A stretch of 64,000 bases of DNA from Silvimonas amylolytica (GTDB taxonomy: Bacteria; Pseudomonadota; Gammaproteobacteria; Burkholderiales; Chitinibacteraceae). Of the stretch, positions 1-7,604 are shown one piece after another. The stretch lies in NCBI RefSeq assembly GCF_014645555.1, contig NZ_BMLY01000001.1:62001-126000 (forward strand). The letters are read 5' to 3'. Positions within the stretch are counted from its first letter, which is position 1, and the number at the start of each line of letters is the position of its first letter. The notes under the pieces were generated by a model. It was not told where the DNA came from. It made no database searches and was given only the letters and a program-made list of their open reading frames with translations. A program made the translations under genes and the position numbers.

Positions 1-330
1 TTTACTGGCGCACAGACCGTAGCGCAGGTTCAGTCCCTGCGGGCCGACTGGGCCATTATGGGCGCCTGCGCAGTTCACGAAAAACTTGGTCTGACGGCCA
101 GTGACGCAGCCGATGCTGAGGTCAAGCGTGCCATGTTGGCGGTCAGCGCCCAGGCCATGCTTGTTGCCGATCACAGCAAGACTGGCCGCAGCGAACCCTT
201 CTTTGTCTGTCCCATGCAGCAGTTTTCTCATTGGTTTACGGATCGCACGCCCGATTGGGTGAGCGCGCCGGTGGGTTTGCGTGTGATTGGGGCAGGGCTT
301 GTTTCTGCAAATACGGAGAAAACCGCATGA
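1..330 (+). CDS. DeoR-family transcriptional regulator, C-terminal part (5' end outside window)
   Basis: The reading frame is open from base 1, so the start lies outside the window. The visible 109 residues match the C-terminal sensor domain of DeoR/GlpR repressors: the stretch around AEVKRAMLAVSAQAMLVADH followed by SKTGR is the typical end of the phosphosugar-binding (ISOCOT-like) fold. The DNA-binding helix-turn-helix would be upstream and is not seen. The stop overlaps the next start as ATGA, so it is co-transcribed with the Gfo/Idh/MocA oxidoreductase and probably controls that small operon in response to a sugar phosphate (inference). The ligand cannot be read from the sequence. Confidence 0.8.
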   Translation, partial: FTGAQTVAQVQSLRADWAIMGACAVHEKLGLTASDAADAEVKRAMLAVSAQAMLVADHSKTGRSEPFFVCPMQQFSHWFTDRTPDWVSAPVGLRVIGAGLVSANTEKTA

Positions 331-1364
331 ATCGACTCAAAGTCGCACTGGTAGGCTACGGCTACGCTGGTAAAACCTTTCACGCCCCGCTGATCGTCGC
401 ATCACCCGATCTGCTGCTGGCCACCGTGGTGTCCAGTGATGCGGGCAAAGTGCATGCAGATTACCCGGACGTACGCGTGGTGGCGCATGCCAAAGAGGCG
501 CTTGCCGATCCGCAGATCGATCTGGTGGTGATTGCCGCACCGAATGATCAGCATTTTCCGCTGGCACAGGCAGCATTGGCCGCTGGCAAGCATGTGGTGG
601 TAGATAAACCCTTCACCACGACACTGGCTGAGGCGCGCAGCCTGATTGCGCAGGCCAAAGAAGTTGGCAAGGTGCTGTCGGTGTTCCAGAACCGCCGTTG
701 GGATGCTGACTTTTTGACCGTCAAGAAACTGCTGGCTGATGATGATCTGGGTCGTGTGGTGCATTTTGAGTCGCACTTTGACCGGTTCCGTCCGGTGGTA
801 CGTCAGCGCTGGCGCGAAGCCGCAGGTCTGGGCAACGGCTTGTGGTTTGACCTTGGTCCGCACCTGGTGGATCAGGCCTTGCAGCTGTTCGGTCACCCGG
901 AAGCTGTCTACGCCGATATGGCCATCATGCGTGATGAAGCAGTGGCAACAGATTACTTCCACGTTATCCTGCGCTATGAAGGTTTGCGCGTCATTTTGCA
1001 TGGCAGCACACTGGTGGCGGGCGGCCCGCGCTTTGTCATTCACGGTGATAAACGCAGTTTTATCAAGCAAGGGCTCGACACCCAGGAAGGCCAACTCAAA
1101 GCCGGCGGCAAGCCGGGCGATGCTGACTGGGGTAAAGATTCGCTGGATGGCGTGCTGATCACCAGCGTGAATGATGTAGAAGAAAACGAAGCTGTAGTGA
1201 CTCGTGTGGGTGACTATCGGGCGTATTACAACGGCGTGGCTGCGGCAATTTCCGGTAATGAGCCTAACCCGGTTTCGGGTGAAGAAGCGTTGGCGGTCAT
1301 GGCGGTGATTGAACTGGCACACACCAGTGCCAGCATGCAGCGCGAACTGCCGTTTGCAGTTTGA
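327..1364 (+). CDS. Gfo/Idh/MocA family NAD(P)-dependent oxidoreductase
   Basis: 345 residues, the usual size for the family. An N-terminal Rossmann fold carries GYGYAG (residues 10-15) and the family's (E/D)KP motif is DKP at 93-95, where the lysine is catalytic. The C-terminal half is the Gfo/Idh/MocA alpha/beta substrate domain. The overall sequence resembles the YdgJ/YhhX branch of sugar or inositol dehydrogenases. I chose the ATG that overlaps the upstream stop, with GGAG at 315-318 as ribosome binding site, rather than an in-frame start at 231 inside the regulator. The substrate is unknown; the DeoR-type partner suggests a sugar or sugar acid. Confidence 0.88.
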   Translation: MNRLKVALVGYGYAGKTFHAPLIVASPDLLLATVVSSDAGKVHADYPDVRVVAHAKEALADPQIDLVVIAAPNDQHFPLAQAALAAGKHVVVDKPFTTTLAEARSLIAQAKEVGKVLSVFQNRRWDADFLTVKKLLADDDLGRVVHFESHFDRFRPVVRQRWREAAGLGNGLWFDLGPHLVDQALQLFGHPEAVYADMAIMRDEAVATDYFHVILRYEGLRVILHGSTLVAGGPRFVIHGDKRSFIKQGLDTQEGQLKAGGKPGDADWGKDSLDGVLITSVNDVEENEAVVTRVGDYRAYYNGVAAAISGNEPNPVSGEEALAVMAVIELAHTSASMQRELPFAV

Positions 1365-1397
1365 CCTGGCTTGTTATTGATTCCAGAGGGGAAGTGC

Positions 1398-1892
1398 ATG
1401 ACCGATTTTGCAAAGGACCTGGCCACCATCACGCGCCAGGAAGAATTGCTGCAATTTGATCGTTTTGATGCGGATGAAGCCTGGAAGTTGGGCTGCCGCT
1501 TGCGCGACATGGCGGTAGCACGCAAGGCGCCCATCACTATTGAAATCACGCTAAGTGGTCAGCGTCTGTTTTACGCATCCATGCCCGGCACGACACCGGT
1601 GAATGATGATTGGGTACGTCGCAAGCGCAATGTGGTGGAGTTATATCACCGCAGCACGTATTTCATTGGTCAGGGCAACCGCCAGCAAGGCATTTCCCTC
1701 AGCGAAAAAATTGGCGTGTCGCTTGCCGATTACGCCACCAATGGTGGCGCGTTTCCGTTGCTGATCAAGGGGGCGGGATGCGTCGGCAGTATCATCGTTT
1801 CTGGCCTGGCGCAGCGTGATGACCACGGTTTTGTGGTGGAAGCGCTGGCGGCACATCTGGGCGTGCCGCTGGATGGCTTGATGCTGGATTGA
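1398..1892 (+). CDS. UPF0303 / heme-degrading-domain (HbpS-like) protein
   Basis: 164 residues, full length for the UPF0303 family (PF03928, the HbpS/GlcG fold). The fold is recognisable from the RLRDMAVARKAPITIEI segment and the C-terminal VSGLAQRDDHGFVVEAL segment, where family members have a conserved SGLP-like loop. The family is widespread and poorly characterised; relatives have been linked to heme or cofactor binding. The ATG at 1398 follows an AGAGGGG ribosome binding site. It sits 33 bases after the oxidoreductase and before a terminator, so it is the last gene of that operon. Family assignment is firm, function is not. Confidence 0.8.
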   Translation: MTDFAKDLATITRQEELLQFDRFDADEAWKLGCRLRDMAVARKAPITIEITLSGQRLFYASMPGTTPVNDDWVRRKRNVVELYHRSTYFIGQGNRQQGISLSEKIGVSLADYATNGGAFPLLIKGAGCVGSIIVSGLAQRDDHGFVVEALAAHLGVPLDGLMLD

Positions 1893-1910
1893 GGTGGTTG
1901 GCAGTGGATT

Positions 1911-1941
1911 AAAAAAGCCCGCAGATGCGGGCTTTTGTTTT
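1911..1941. terminator. Two-way rho-independent terminator
   Basis: Stem AAAAGCCCGCA / TGCGGGCTTTT with a two-base apex (a GCCCGC core with an AGAT loop is the realistic form), flanked by an A tract on one side and TTTTGTTTT on the other. It ends the plus-strand operon and also faces the minus-strand gene that ends at 2070. Confidence 0.85.
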
Positions 1942-2069
1942 ACCTGGGTAGTCAGGCATTGAGGTTGTGCGCGCAGGGAGCGCCAGGCTCGCAGGGTGGC
2001 CCAATGTGGGCGGGATATTTTCGCGCGGGGTCTCGCCGGAGCTGGGTGGGTTGCGCACCCTGATTGAGC

Positions 2070-2888
2070 CTACTCTTGATGTTGTAGCGTCTCGAACGCA
2101 GTTCGGTTCTGAAGGGTGAAGTAGAGTACGTCTGACCACGCCAGTCCTACTGGATGTTCGGTTGCGCCGTTGCGGGTACTGTCACAGTGATCATCAAAGC
2201 GCAGACCAAAGAAGGCATCAAGCGGTGCGTCCATTTTTTGCCTGGAAGCTTGTTGTAACAAAAGTGCTGCTGCGGTCGGGTCTGATGGCAAGGCGTCAAC
2301 GGCTACACCGGCCTGAAGGCAGCGCGCAACCTCTTGGGTAACGAGTTCGCGCAATTCGGCCTCGTCTTCGGTGCTCATGCAATCGAGTTCGATGGTTTCC
2401 AATAGAAGGTGGGTGTTGCGGTGGGCCGCAAGGAAGCTGGATGTCTCATCAAGCAGCGACAGGAAATTTAATATGCCCGGTGCCTCAGTTACTGGCTCGG
2501 CGGCACGTCCTTGCTTGTTCTGTCCCAAAGCATTTCTGACCCAGGCCATAAGGCCTGACGTCTGAGGGGCAGAAAGGGCCGGAGGTGGGCTCGGGGGCAT
2601 TGTTGCCAGAATGCGCATGATCCCGATGAGGCGATTGACGCGCTGAAACCCGGAGTCAAAGGTGCTGCTGATCGCATGGAGTGCTGTCTTATGACTTGGG
2701 TCTTCGTCCATGAATCCATCAGATATTAGTGATGCGCAGAGTTTGGGATCGCCTGACATCAATACTCGATAGATGAAGGGAACGTCGTAAGCCCATTCCG
2801 ACAAGCCTGTGATTGTATCCGGGCGATCAGCATAGGAGGTCGGGCAATTGTCGAGGCTGTATAGGTAGGCGCGATTGGCCACTTTCAT
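2070..2888 (-). CDS. Conserved protein of unknown function (N-terminal MxVANRxYLYS type)
   Basis: 272 residues, no signal peptide and no membrane segment. The N terminus (VANRAYLYSLDN, then GLSEWAYDVPFIYRVLMSGD) resembles a family of soluble uncharacterised proteins, which I recall as DUF7822; I could not check this. The middle (about 95-125) is proline- and alanine-rich and looks like a linker. The C-terminal part contains acidic helices. AAGGAA sits just upstream of the ATG. The gene stands alone between two operons, and its base composition looks a little poorer in G+C than its neighbours, which would suit an accessory gene. No function should be assumed. Confidence 0.7.
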   Translation of the reverse strand: MKVANRAYLYSLDNCPTSYADRPDTITGLSEWAYDVPFIYRVLMSGDPKLCASLISDGFMDEDPSHKTALHAISSTFDSGFQRVNRLIGIMRILATMPPSPPPALSAPQTSGLMAWVRNALGQNKQGRAAEPVTEAPGILNFLSLLDETSSFLAAHRNTHLLLETIELDCMSTEDEAELRELVTQEVARCLQAGVAVDALPSDPTAAALLLQQASRQKMDAPLDAFFGLRFDDHCDSTRNGATEHPVGLAWSDVLYFTLQNRTAFETLQHQE

Positions 2889-2941
2889 TTCCTTCTGACT
2901 AGAGAGGATTTATCTCATGTTCGCTTTGGGGGAGTGCCAGG

Positions 2942-3892
2942 CTAGCCGGTCAGCGCCAACGCCTGCCGCGCCGATTCCTCATCCGTCACCAGCCCGGACA
3001 GCCACCGTCCGCGCAGGGCGGCGTTCAATGCGCTGTGTTTGCTGGCGCCGCCGGCAAAGGCAATGACTGGTCGGTCGGCGGCAGTGGGGAGTTGCAGGCT
3101 GGTCACCCGATCCGTGATCGGAGATGAAAGCGGGTGGCCTTCGTGATTCACCGCGTGGCCAATGATTTCACCAGCAGCGCCTTCAGATACCAGTTGGCCG
3201 ATTTCCTCTTTGCTCAGAAATCCATCTTCTTCCAGCGGACACCCCGGCCCGACCGAGCCAATGCCGATAAAGGTGACGTCGGCATGCGCAGACAACTCGC
3301 TGACCACGCGATACACGCGGTGGCTGCACCACTGGCGGCAGTCTTCTGCGCTATCGGCAATCAATGGTGCGGGCAGCATGAAGTATTTGCTGCCGGTTTT
3401 CTCGGCTGTGCGCAACGCCACGTCGTAGCGGTTGGATGCACCGTCAGTCGCAATCGCGCCGACCATAGACACAATCCGGTGTTGCGGGCGATCAATCTCT
3501 GCCAGTTCGTCGATCACTGCCTTGAGGGTCCGGCCAGAACCCAGGTTAACCACGATGGGCGCCTCTGACTGCAAAAACTGCGTCATGACTTCGGCGCCAG
3601 CGACCGCCAGCATACGGCGCAGGCCTTCAGACTCGCCGCCGGCGGGTACCACGCGGCACAGGCTTAACCCAAAGCGGGCCTTCATCTGCTCGGCCAGGGC
3701 CAGGCAGTCAGTGATTTCGTGCTGCACGCTGACGCGCACCAGGCCTTGTTCCACGGCGTAGGCCACCAGGCGCTGTGCCATCTGGCGCGAGATACCAAGG
3801 TGGTCGGCGATTTCGTGTTGCGTGTTGTTGGCAACGTAATACATCCACGCGGCCCGCGCGGCCTGATCCAGTTTTTCTTGCTGTTTAGACAT
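2942..3892 (-). CDS. SorC-family (sugar-binding) transcriptional regulator of the polyol operon
   Basis: 316 residues, full length for the SorC/DeoR-like sugar-binding regulator family. A helix-turn-helix lies at about 22-45 (QHEIADHLGISRQMAQRLV). The rest is the SorC sugar-binding domain, with the motif FIGIGSVGPG and a late FAGGASKHSAL segment typical of the phosphosugar pocket. It is transcribed away from the ABC transporter operon starting at 4440, the classic arrangement for a local regulator, so it probably controls both directions from the 3893-4439 gap in response to a polyol or its phosphate (inference). Confidence 0.9.
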   Translation of the reverse strand: MSKQQEKLDQAARAAWMYYVANNTQHEIADHLGISRQMAQRLVAYAVEQGLVRVSVQHEITDCLALAEQMKARFGLSLCRVVPAGGESEGLRRMLAVAGAEVMTQFLQSEAPIVVNLGSGRTLKAVIDELAEIDRPQHRIVSMVGAIATDGASNRYDVALRTAEKTGSKYFMLPAPLIADSAEDCRQWCSHRVYRVVSELSAHADVTFIGIGSVGPGCPLEEDGFLSKEEIGQLVSEGAAGEIIGHAVNHEGHPLSSPITDRVTSLQLPTAADRPVIAFAGGASKHSALNAALRGRWLSGLVTDEESARQALALTG

Positions 3893-4024
3893 CGATTACT
3901 CCGTGATGCAGGTCTGGCGCTGGCTGGCGGCAGACGGCGCTTGCCGATTGTAGCGACTTCGGTGGTCTTGCGGCAGTTGCTGCGCGGCCAGGTGTGGTGC
4001 GCAGGACAAGTGCATAAAAGTGGC

Positions 4025-4124
4025 ATTTGCTCTAAATGTGGGCAAAAGCTTGACATTGCGCAAGTGATGTTTGATTATTTGCTCGTGTAGTGATTAATTG
4101 CTCACTACGCGATGGTGATCAAAT
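4025..4124. promoter_or_regulatory. Candidate operator cluster for the SorC-type regulator
   Basis: ATTTGCTC at 4025-4032 is followed by an inverted partial copy, GGGCAAA, at 4040-4046. Two near-identical direct repeats lie at 4072-4084 (TGATTATTTGCTC) and 4091-4103 (TGATTAATTGCTC), 19 bases apart. A further inverted-type half-site, GATCAAAT, is at 4117-4124. The first direct repeat overlaps the -10 of the promoter at 4050-4078. The assignment to the neighbouring regulator is inference from position. Confidence 0.45.
4050..4078 (+). promoter_or_regulatory. Candidate sigma70 promoter of the polyol ABC operon
   Basis: A perfect -35 TTGACA at 4050-4055 is followed, after 17 bases, by GATTAT at 4073-4078 (4 of 6 matches to TATAAT). 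It points toward the binding-protein gene, giving a leader of roughly 350 bases. Half-sites for a likely repressor overlap the -10 and flank the element. Confidence 0.55.
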
Positions 4125-4439
4125 GGGTCTGCCAGGATGAATGCTCGATCCTGGTTGGTGTTTCTGACAGGCGCGGATGCTCTCAAGAAGACGAAAATGG
4201 AGCTAAAGCGTATTTATTTTCAGTAAACGCGGCGCCTATTGCCGTCATCATCATTCGAATGACACGACGAAGCGCAATGCCGGTTTGGCAGTGGGCTGCG
4301 ACACACAACGTCGGATATGCGGTACCCAGCAAGCAGGAGCGGGTCGATGGATGCACCATATTGGTGTCTTCGGGCTACAAAAAATGTAGTCGGCGCCATG
4401 ATTCATCGCCCAACGTACAAACGTTTGGAGAGACAAAGC

Positions 4440-5750
4440 ATGAAACGCAATGCCATGATTTGCGCCGTGAGCGCGGCCACCTTTGCCGCGGCCGGCTTTG
4501 CCAGCGCCGCCACCGTGACCATCGCCACCATCAACAACCCGGACATGATTGAACTGCAAAAGCTCTCAAAGCAGTTCGAATCGGCCAATCCGGATATCCA
4601 GCTCAAGTGGGTAACGCTGGAAGAAAACGTACTGCGTCAACGCGTGACGACCGACATTGCCACTGGCTCTGGCCAGTTTGATCTGATGACCATCGGGGCG
4701 TATGAAACACCGATCTGGGCGAAGAAGGGCTGGCTCACGCCGTTGAATCTGCCAGCCAGCTATGACGTGAACGACGTTATCAAACCCGTGCGTGATGGTC
4801 TGTCGCTGAACGGCAAGCTCTATGCTGTGCCGTTCTACTCTGAAAGCTCCATGACCTACTACCGCAAAGACTTGTTCGATGCCAAGGGTCTGAAGATGCC
4901 GGACCAACCCACCTGGAATGACATCAACGGCTTTGCAGAGAAGCTCAATGACAAAGCCAATGGTGTGTACGGTATTTGCCTGCGCGGCCAGGCAGGCTGG
5001 GGTGAAAACATGGCGCTGGTCGGCACCATGGTCAACACCTTTGGTGGCCGCTGGTTTGACCAGCAATGGAAGCCCACCATTGATACGCCGGAATGGAAAA
5101 AAGCCGTCACTACCTATGTAGATATCCTGGGCAAATATGGCCCTCCGGGTGCCAGCGCCAATGGCTTCAATGAAAACCTGGTGCTGTTTGGTAGCGGCAA
5201 GTGTGCCATGTGGATCGACGCCACCGTCGCCGCCGGCATGTTGTACAACGGCAAGGAATCCAAGGTGGCCGACAAGGTGGCATTTGCCCAGGCGCCAATT
5301 GGCACCAGCCCGAAGGGTGCGCACTGGCAGTGGATGTGGTCGCTGGCTGTACCCAAGTCTTCCAAGAACCAGGAAGCGGCGCAAAAGTTTGCCGCCTGGG
5401 CCACCAGCAAGGAATACATCCAGCTGGTTGCCAAAGACCTGGGCTGGGCGTCGGTTCCGTCCGGCACGCGTGAATCCACCTACGCCAATCCGGAATACCA
5501 GAAAGCCGCGCCGTTTGCCGGTTTTGTGCTGAACGCCATCAAAACCGCCAGCCCGACGGATGCCACTGTGCAGAAAGTACCGTATATCGGCATCCAGTTC
5601 GCCACCATTCCAGAGTTCCAGTCCATTGGCACTGTGGTTGGCCAGCAAGTTGCGGGGGCACTGACGGGCAAGAGTACGGTCGATGCGGCCCTCAAGGCAT
5701 CGCAAGCTTCAACTGAGCGCGCAATGCGTCAGGCTGGTTATCTGAAGTAA
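4440..5750 (+). CDS. Periplasmic polyol-binding protein of ABC transporter (SmoE/MtlE-like)
   Basis: 436 residues. A Sec signal peptide ends at about residue 23 (AAGFASA). The mature protein is a family 1 extracellular solute-binding protein of the sorbitol/mannitol/arabitol branch: IELQKLSKQFESANPDIQLKW at the start, the YAVPFYSESSMTYYRKDLFD hinge segment, then WGENM and the WQWMWSLAVPKSSKN segment. It would capture the polyol in the periplasm and deliver it to the two permeases that follow. The ATG at 4440 has GGAGAG in front and opens a proper signal peptide; longer in-frame starts do not. Substrate D-arabinitol is inferred from the downstream dehydrogenase; mannitol or sorbitol are possible. 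Confidence 0.92.
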   Translation: MKRNAMICAVSAATFAAAGFASAATVTIATINNPDMIELQKLSKQFESANPDIQLKWVTLEENVLRQRVTTDIATGSGQFDLMTIGAYETPIWAKKGWLTPLNLPASYDVNDVIKPVRDGLSLNGKLYAVPFYSESSMTYYRKDLFDAKGLKMPDQPTWNDINGFAEKLNDKANGVYGICLRGQAGWGENMALVGTMVNTFGGRWFDQQWKPTIDTPEWKKAVTTYVDILGKYGPPGASANGFNENLVLFGSGKCAMWIDATVAAGMLYNGKESKVADKVAFAQAPIGTSPKGAHWQWMWSLAVPKSSKNQEAAQKFAAWATSKEYIQLVAKDLGWASVPSGTRESTYANPEYQKAAPFAGFVLNAIKTASPTDATVQKVPYIGIQFATIPEFQSIGTVVGQQVAGALTGKSTVDAALKASQASTERAMRQAGYLK

Positions 5751-5759
5751 ACCATGTGA

Positions 5760-5834
5760 GGCGTGAAGGGGAGGCGTGAGTGGGGGCATCAGCAAATGCA
5801 GCTGCTTTCGCCCCTCACATCTCACCTTCACACC
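5760..5834 (+). promoter_or_regulatory. Long imperfect intergenic hairpin between binding-protein and permease genes
   Basis: The left arm (5760-5787) and right arm (5810-5834) are nearly complementary over about 25 positions: GGCGTGAAGGGGAGGCGTGA on the left pairs with the reverse of TCACATCTCACCTTCACACC on the right, with a few G-T pairs and bulges. The loop contains a small palindrome, GCAGCTGC. There is no T tract, so it is not a classical terminator. By position it resembles the malE-malF type hairpin that protects the binding-protein mRNA and lowers permease expression (inference). Confidence 0.6.
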
Positions 5835-5853
5835 CCACTGCGGAGTTCTCCCC

Positions 5854-6792
5854 ATGACTCAACATGTTCTTGATGCCCTGCCAGCGGGCACCTCGGCTAC
5901 GCCCGCGCCAGCGCGCCGCGCCGGTAATCCGCTGGCGAAGCTGCTGTTAACGCCTTCGGTCGCGGTCTTGTTCTTGTGGATGATCGTGCCACTGGCCATG
6001 ACGTTGTATTTCTCGTTCATTCGCTACAACCTCTTGAACCCGGATCAGACCGGTTTTGTGGGGCTGGATAACTACAAGTACCTGCTGGAAGACCCGACTT
6101 TCTGGCCCTCGATTGGCCATACGCTGGTGCTGATTGGCTCGGTGCTGGCGATCTCGGTCATTGGTGGCACGCTGGTTGCCGTTTTGTTTGACCAACCCTT
6201 TGCAGGCCGCGGTATTGCTCGACTCCTCGTTATCGCGCCTTTTTTTGTGATGCCCACGGTCAGTGCGCTGATCTGGAAAAACATGGTGTTGCACCCGGTC
6301 TACGGCCTGTGGGCCGGGATATTCCGTCATTTGGGCTTGCAGCCCATCGACTGGCTGGCGGATTACCCTATGTGGTCAGTGATTGTGATGGTGGCGTGGC
6401 AGTGGCTGCCGTTTGCCTTCCTCATTTTGCTGACGTCCCTGCAATCGCTCGATACCGAACAAAAAGAAGCGGCACAACTTGATGGCGCCGGCCCGGTGCG
6501 CATTTTTGTCTACATCACGCTGCCGCACCTGTCTCGCGCCATTGCGGTGGTCATCATGATCGAGACCATCTTCTTGCTGTCGATCTTTGCCGAGATTTTT
6601 ACTTCCACAGCAGGTGGTCCGGGTACGGAAACCACAACGCTAACCTGGCTGATTTACTCGATTGGCCTGCAACAATTTGATATCGGGATTGCCTCTGCCG
6701 GTGGTGTGATCGCGGTGGTGCTGGCCAATATCGTGTCGATCTTCCTGGTGCGCATGCTCGCCAAAAACCTCAAGGGGGAGTACGACAAATGA
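5854..6792 (+). CDS. ABC transporter permease, MalF type (SmoF-like)
   Basis: 312 residues with six predicted membrane segments, beginning at LLLTPSVAVLFLWMIVPLAM. The cytoplasmic EAA loop reads EQKEAAQLDGAGPVRIFVYITLP (about 207-229), the contact site for the ATPase. It pairs with the MalG-type permease that overlaps its end. I chose the ATG at 5854, with GGAG at 5842-5845; the longer frame back to 5776 would run through the intergenic hairpin and lacks a good start. It is an inner-membrane part of the polyol importer. Confidence 0.92.
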   Translation: MTQHVLDALPAGTSATPAPARRAGNPLAKLLLTPSVAVLFLWMIVPLAMTLYFSFIRYNLLNPDQTGFVGLDNYKYLLEDPTFWPSIGHTLVLIGSVLAISVIGGTLVAVLFDQPFAGRGIARLLVIAPFFVMPTVSALIWKNMVLHPVYGLWAGIFRHLGLQPIDWLADYPMWSVIVMVAWQWLPFAFLILLTSLQSLDTEQKEAAQLDGAGPVRIFVYITLPHLSRAIAVVIMIETIFLLSIFAEIFTSTAGGPGTETTTLTWLIYSIGLQQFDIGIASAGGVIAVVLANIVSIFLVRMLAKNLKGEYDK

Positions 6793-7604
6793 ATGATCCA
6801 ATGAAAGCCCCGATCTGGGTCGGCGTGCTGGGTTGGGCGGTGGCGCTGGTGATCTTCATGCCCATCTTCATCATCGCCATCACGGCCTTCAAGACCGAAC
6901 AAGATGCGTACACGCTGAGTCTGTTTTTTACGCCCACGCTGCAAAGCTTCCATGAAGTGTTCGAGCGCAGTCACTATCTGGCGTTTGTCACGAACTCCGT
7001 GATCGTGTCATTTGGCTCGACCTTCCTTTCGCTGGCCATTGCGATTCCGGCCGCGTATTCGCTGGCGTTCTTTCCGGGCCCGCGTGCACAGAAAACACTG
7101 CTCTGGATGCTCTCGACCAAGATGATGCCGGCGGTGGGTGTGCTGATCCCGATCTACCTGCTGGCCAAGAGTGCGGGCCTGCTCGATAGCGTGACGGGCC
7201 TCCTGATCATCTACACGCTGATCAATCTGCCGATCGCGGTGTGGATGGCGTTCACCTACTTCAATGAAGTGCCCAAAGAAATTCTGGAAGCAGCGCGTAT
7301 CGATGGCGCCAGTGCGTGGCAGGAAATGTTGCACCTGCTGCTGCCGACCTCTTTGCCTGGTCTGGCCTCTACCGCACTCTTGCTGGTGATCCTGTCGTGG
7401 AATGAAGCGTTCTGGAGTCTGAATCTCTCGAGTTCCAACGCAGCGCCACTCACGGTATTCATTGCTTCGTATTCCAATCCGGAAGGTTTGTTCTGGGCCA
7501 AGCTCTCGGCGGCATCGTTGCTGGCGGTGGCGCCCATCCTGTGTCTGGGCTGGATTGCACAAAAGCAATTGGTGCGCGGCATGACTTTCGGGGCGGTGAA
7601 ATGA
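6789..7604 (+). CDS. ABC transporter permease, MalG type (SmoG-like)
   Basis: 271 residues, six membrane segments, with the EAA loop EILEAARIDGASAWQEMLHLLLP at about 161-183. The start overlaps the previous stop (ATGA), so translation is coupled and the two permeases are made in equal amounts. It forms the membrane channel with the MalF-type partner. The sequence IWVGVLGWAVALVIFMPIF at the N terminus and the extracellular FFTPTLQSFHEVFERS are typical of the sorbitol/mannitol branch. Confidence 0.92.
   Translation: MNDPMKAPIWVGVLGWAVALVIFMPIFIIAITAFKTEQDAYTLSLFFTPTLQSFHEVFERSHYLAFVTNSVIVSFGSTFLSLAIAIPAAYSLAFFPGPRAQKTLLWMLSTKMMPAVGVLIPIYLLAKSAGLLDSVTGLLIIYTLINLPIAVWMAFTYFNEVPKEILEAARIDGASAWQEMLHLLLPTSLPGLASTALLLVILSWNEAFWSLNLSSSNAAPLTVFIASYSNPEGLFWAKLSAASLLAVAPILCLGWIAQKQLVRGMTFGAVK

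Larger units (their letters stand above)
3893..4439. promoter_or_regulatory. Divergent control region of the polyol locus (547 bases, no gene)
   Basis: Non-coding gap between the SorC-type regulator and the binding-protein gene. It holds a good sigma70-type promoter and repeated TTGCTC half-sites near 4025-4124 (listed separately). From about 4130 to 4420 I see only a long untranslated leader, with no convincing small gene and no riboswitch I recognise. The ribosome binding site GGAGAG is at 4426-4431. Confidence 0.6.

Noticed and set aside
402-1322. Minus-strand open frame of 306 codons opposite the oxidoreductase
   Set aside because: Antisense shadow; rich in His, Gln and Arg without any recognisable domain.
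4112-4552. Plus-strand frame of 146 codons in the polyol leader
   Set aside because: It overlaps the binding-protein signal peptide in another frame and has no ribosome binding site.
4566-5705. Minus-strand open frame of 379 codons opposite the binding-protein gene
   Set aside because: Antisense shadow with shadow-type composition; the plus-strand frame is unambiguous.
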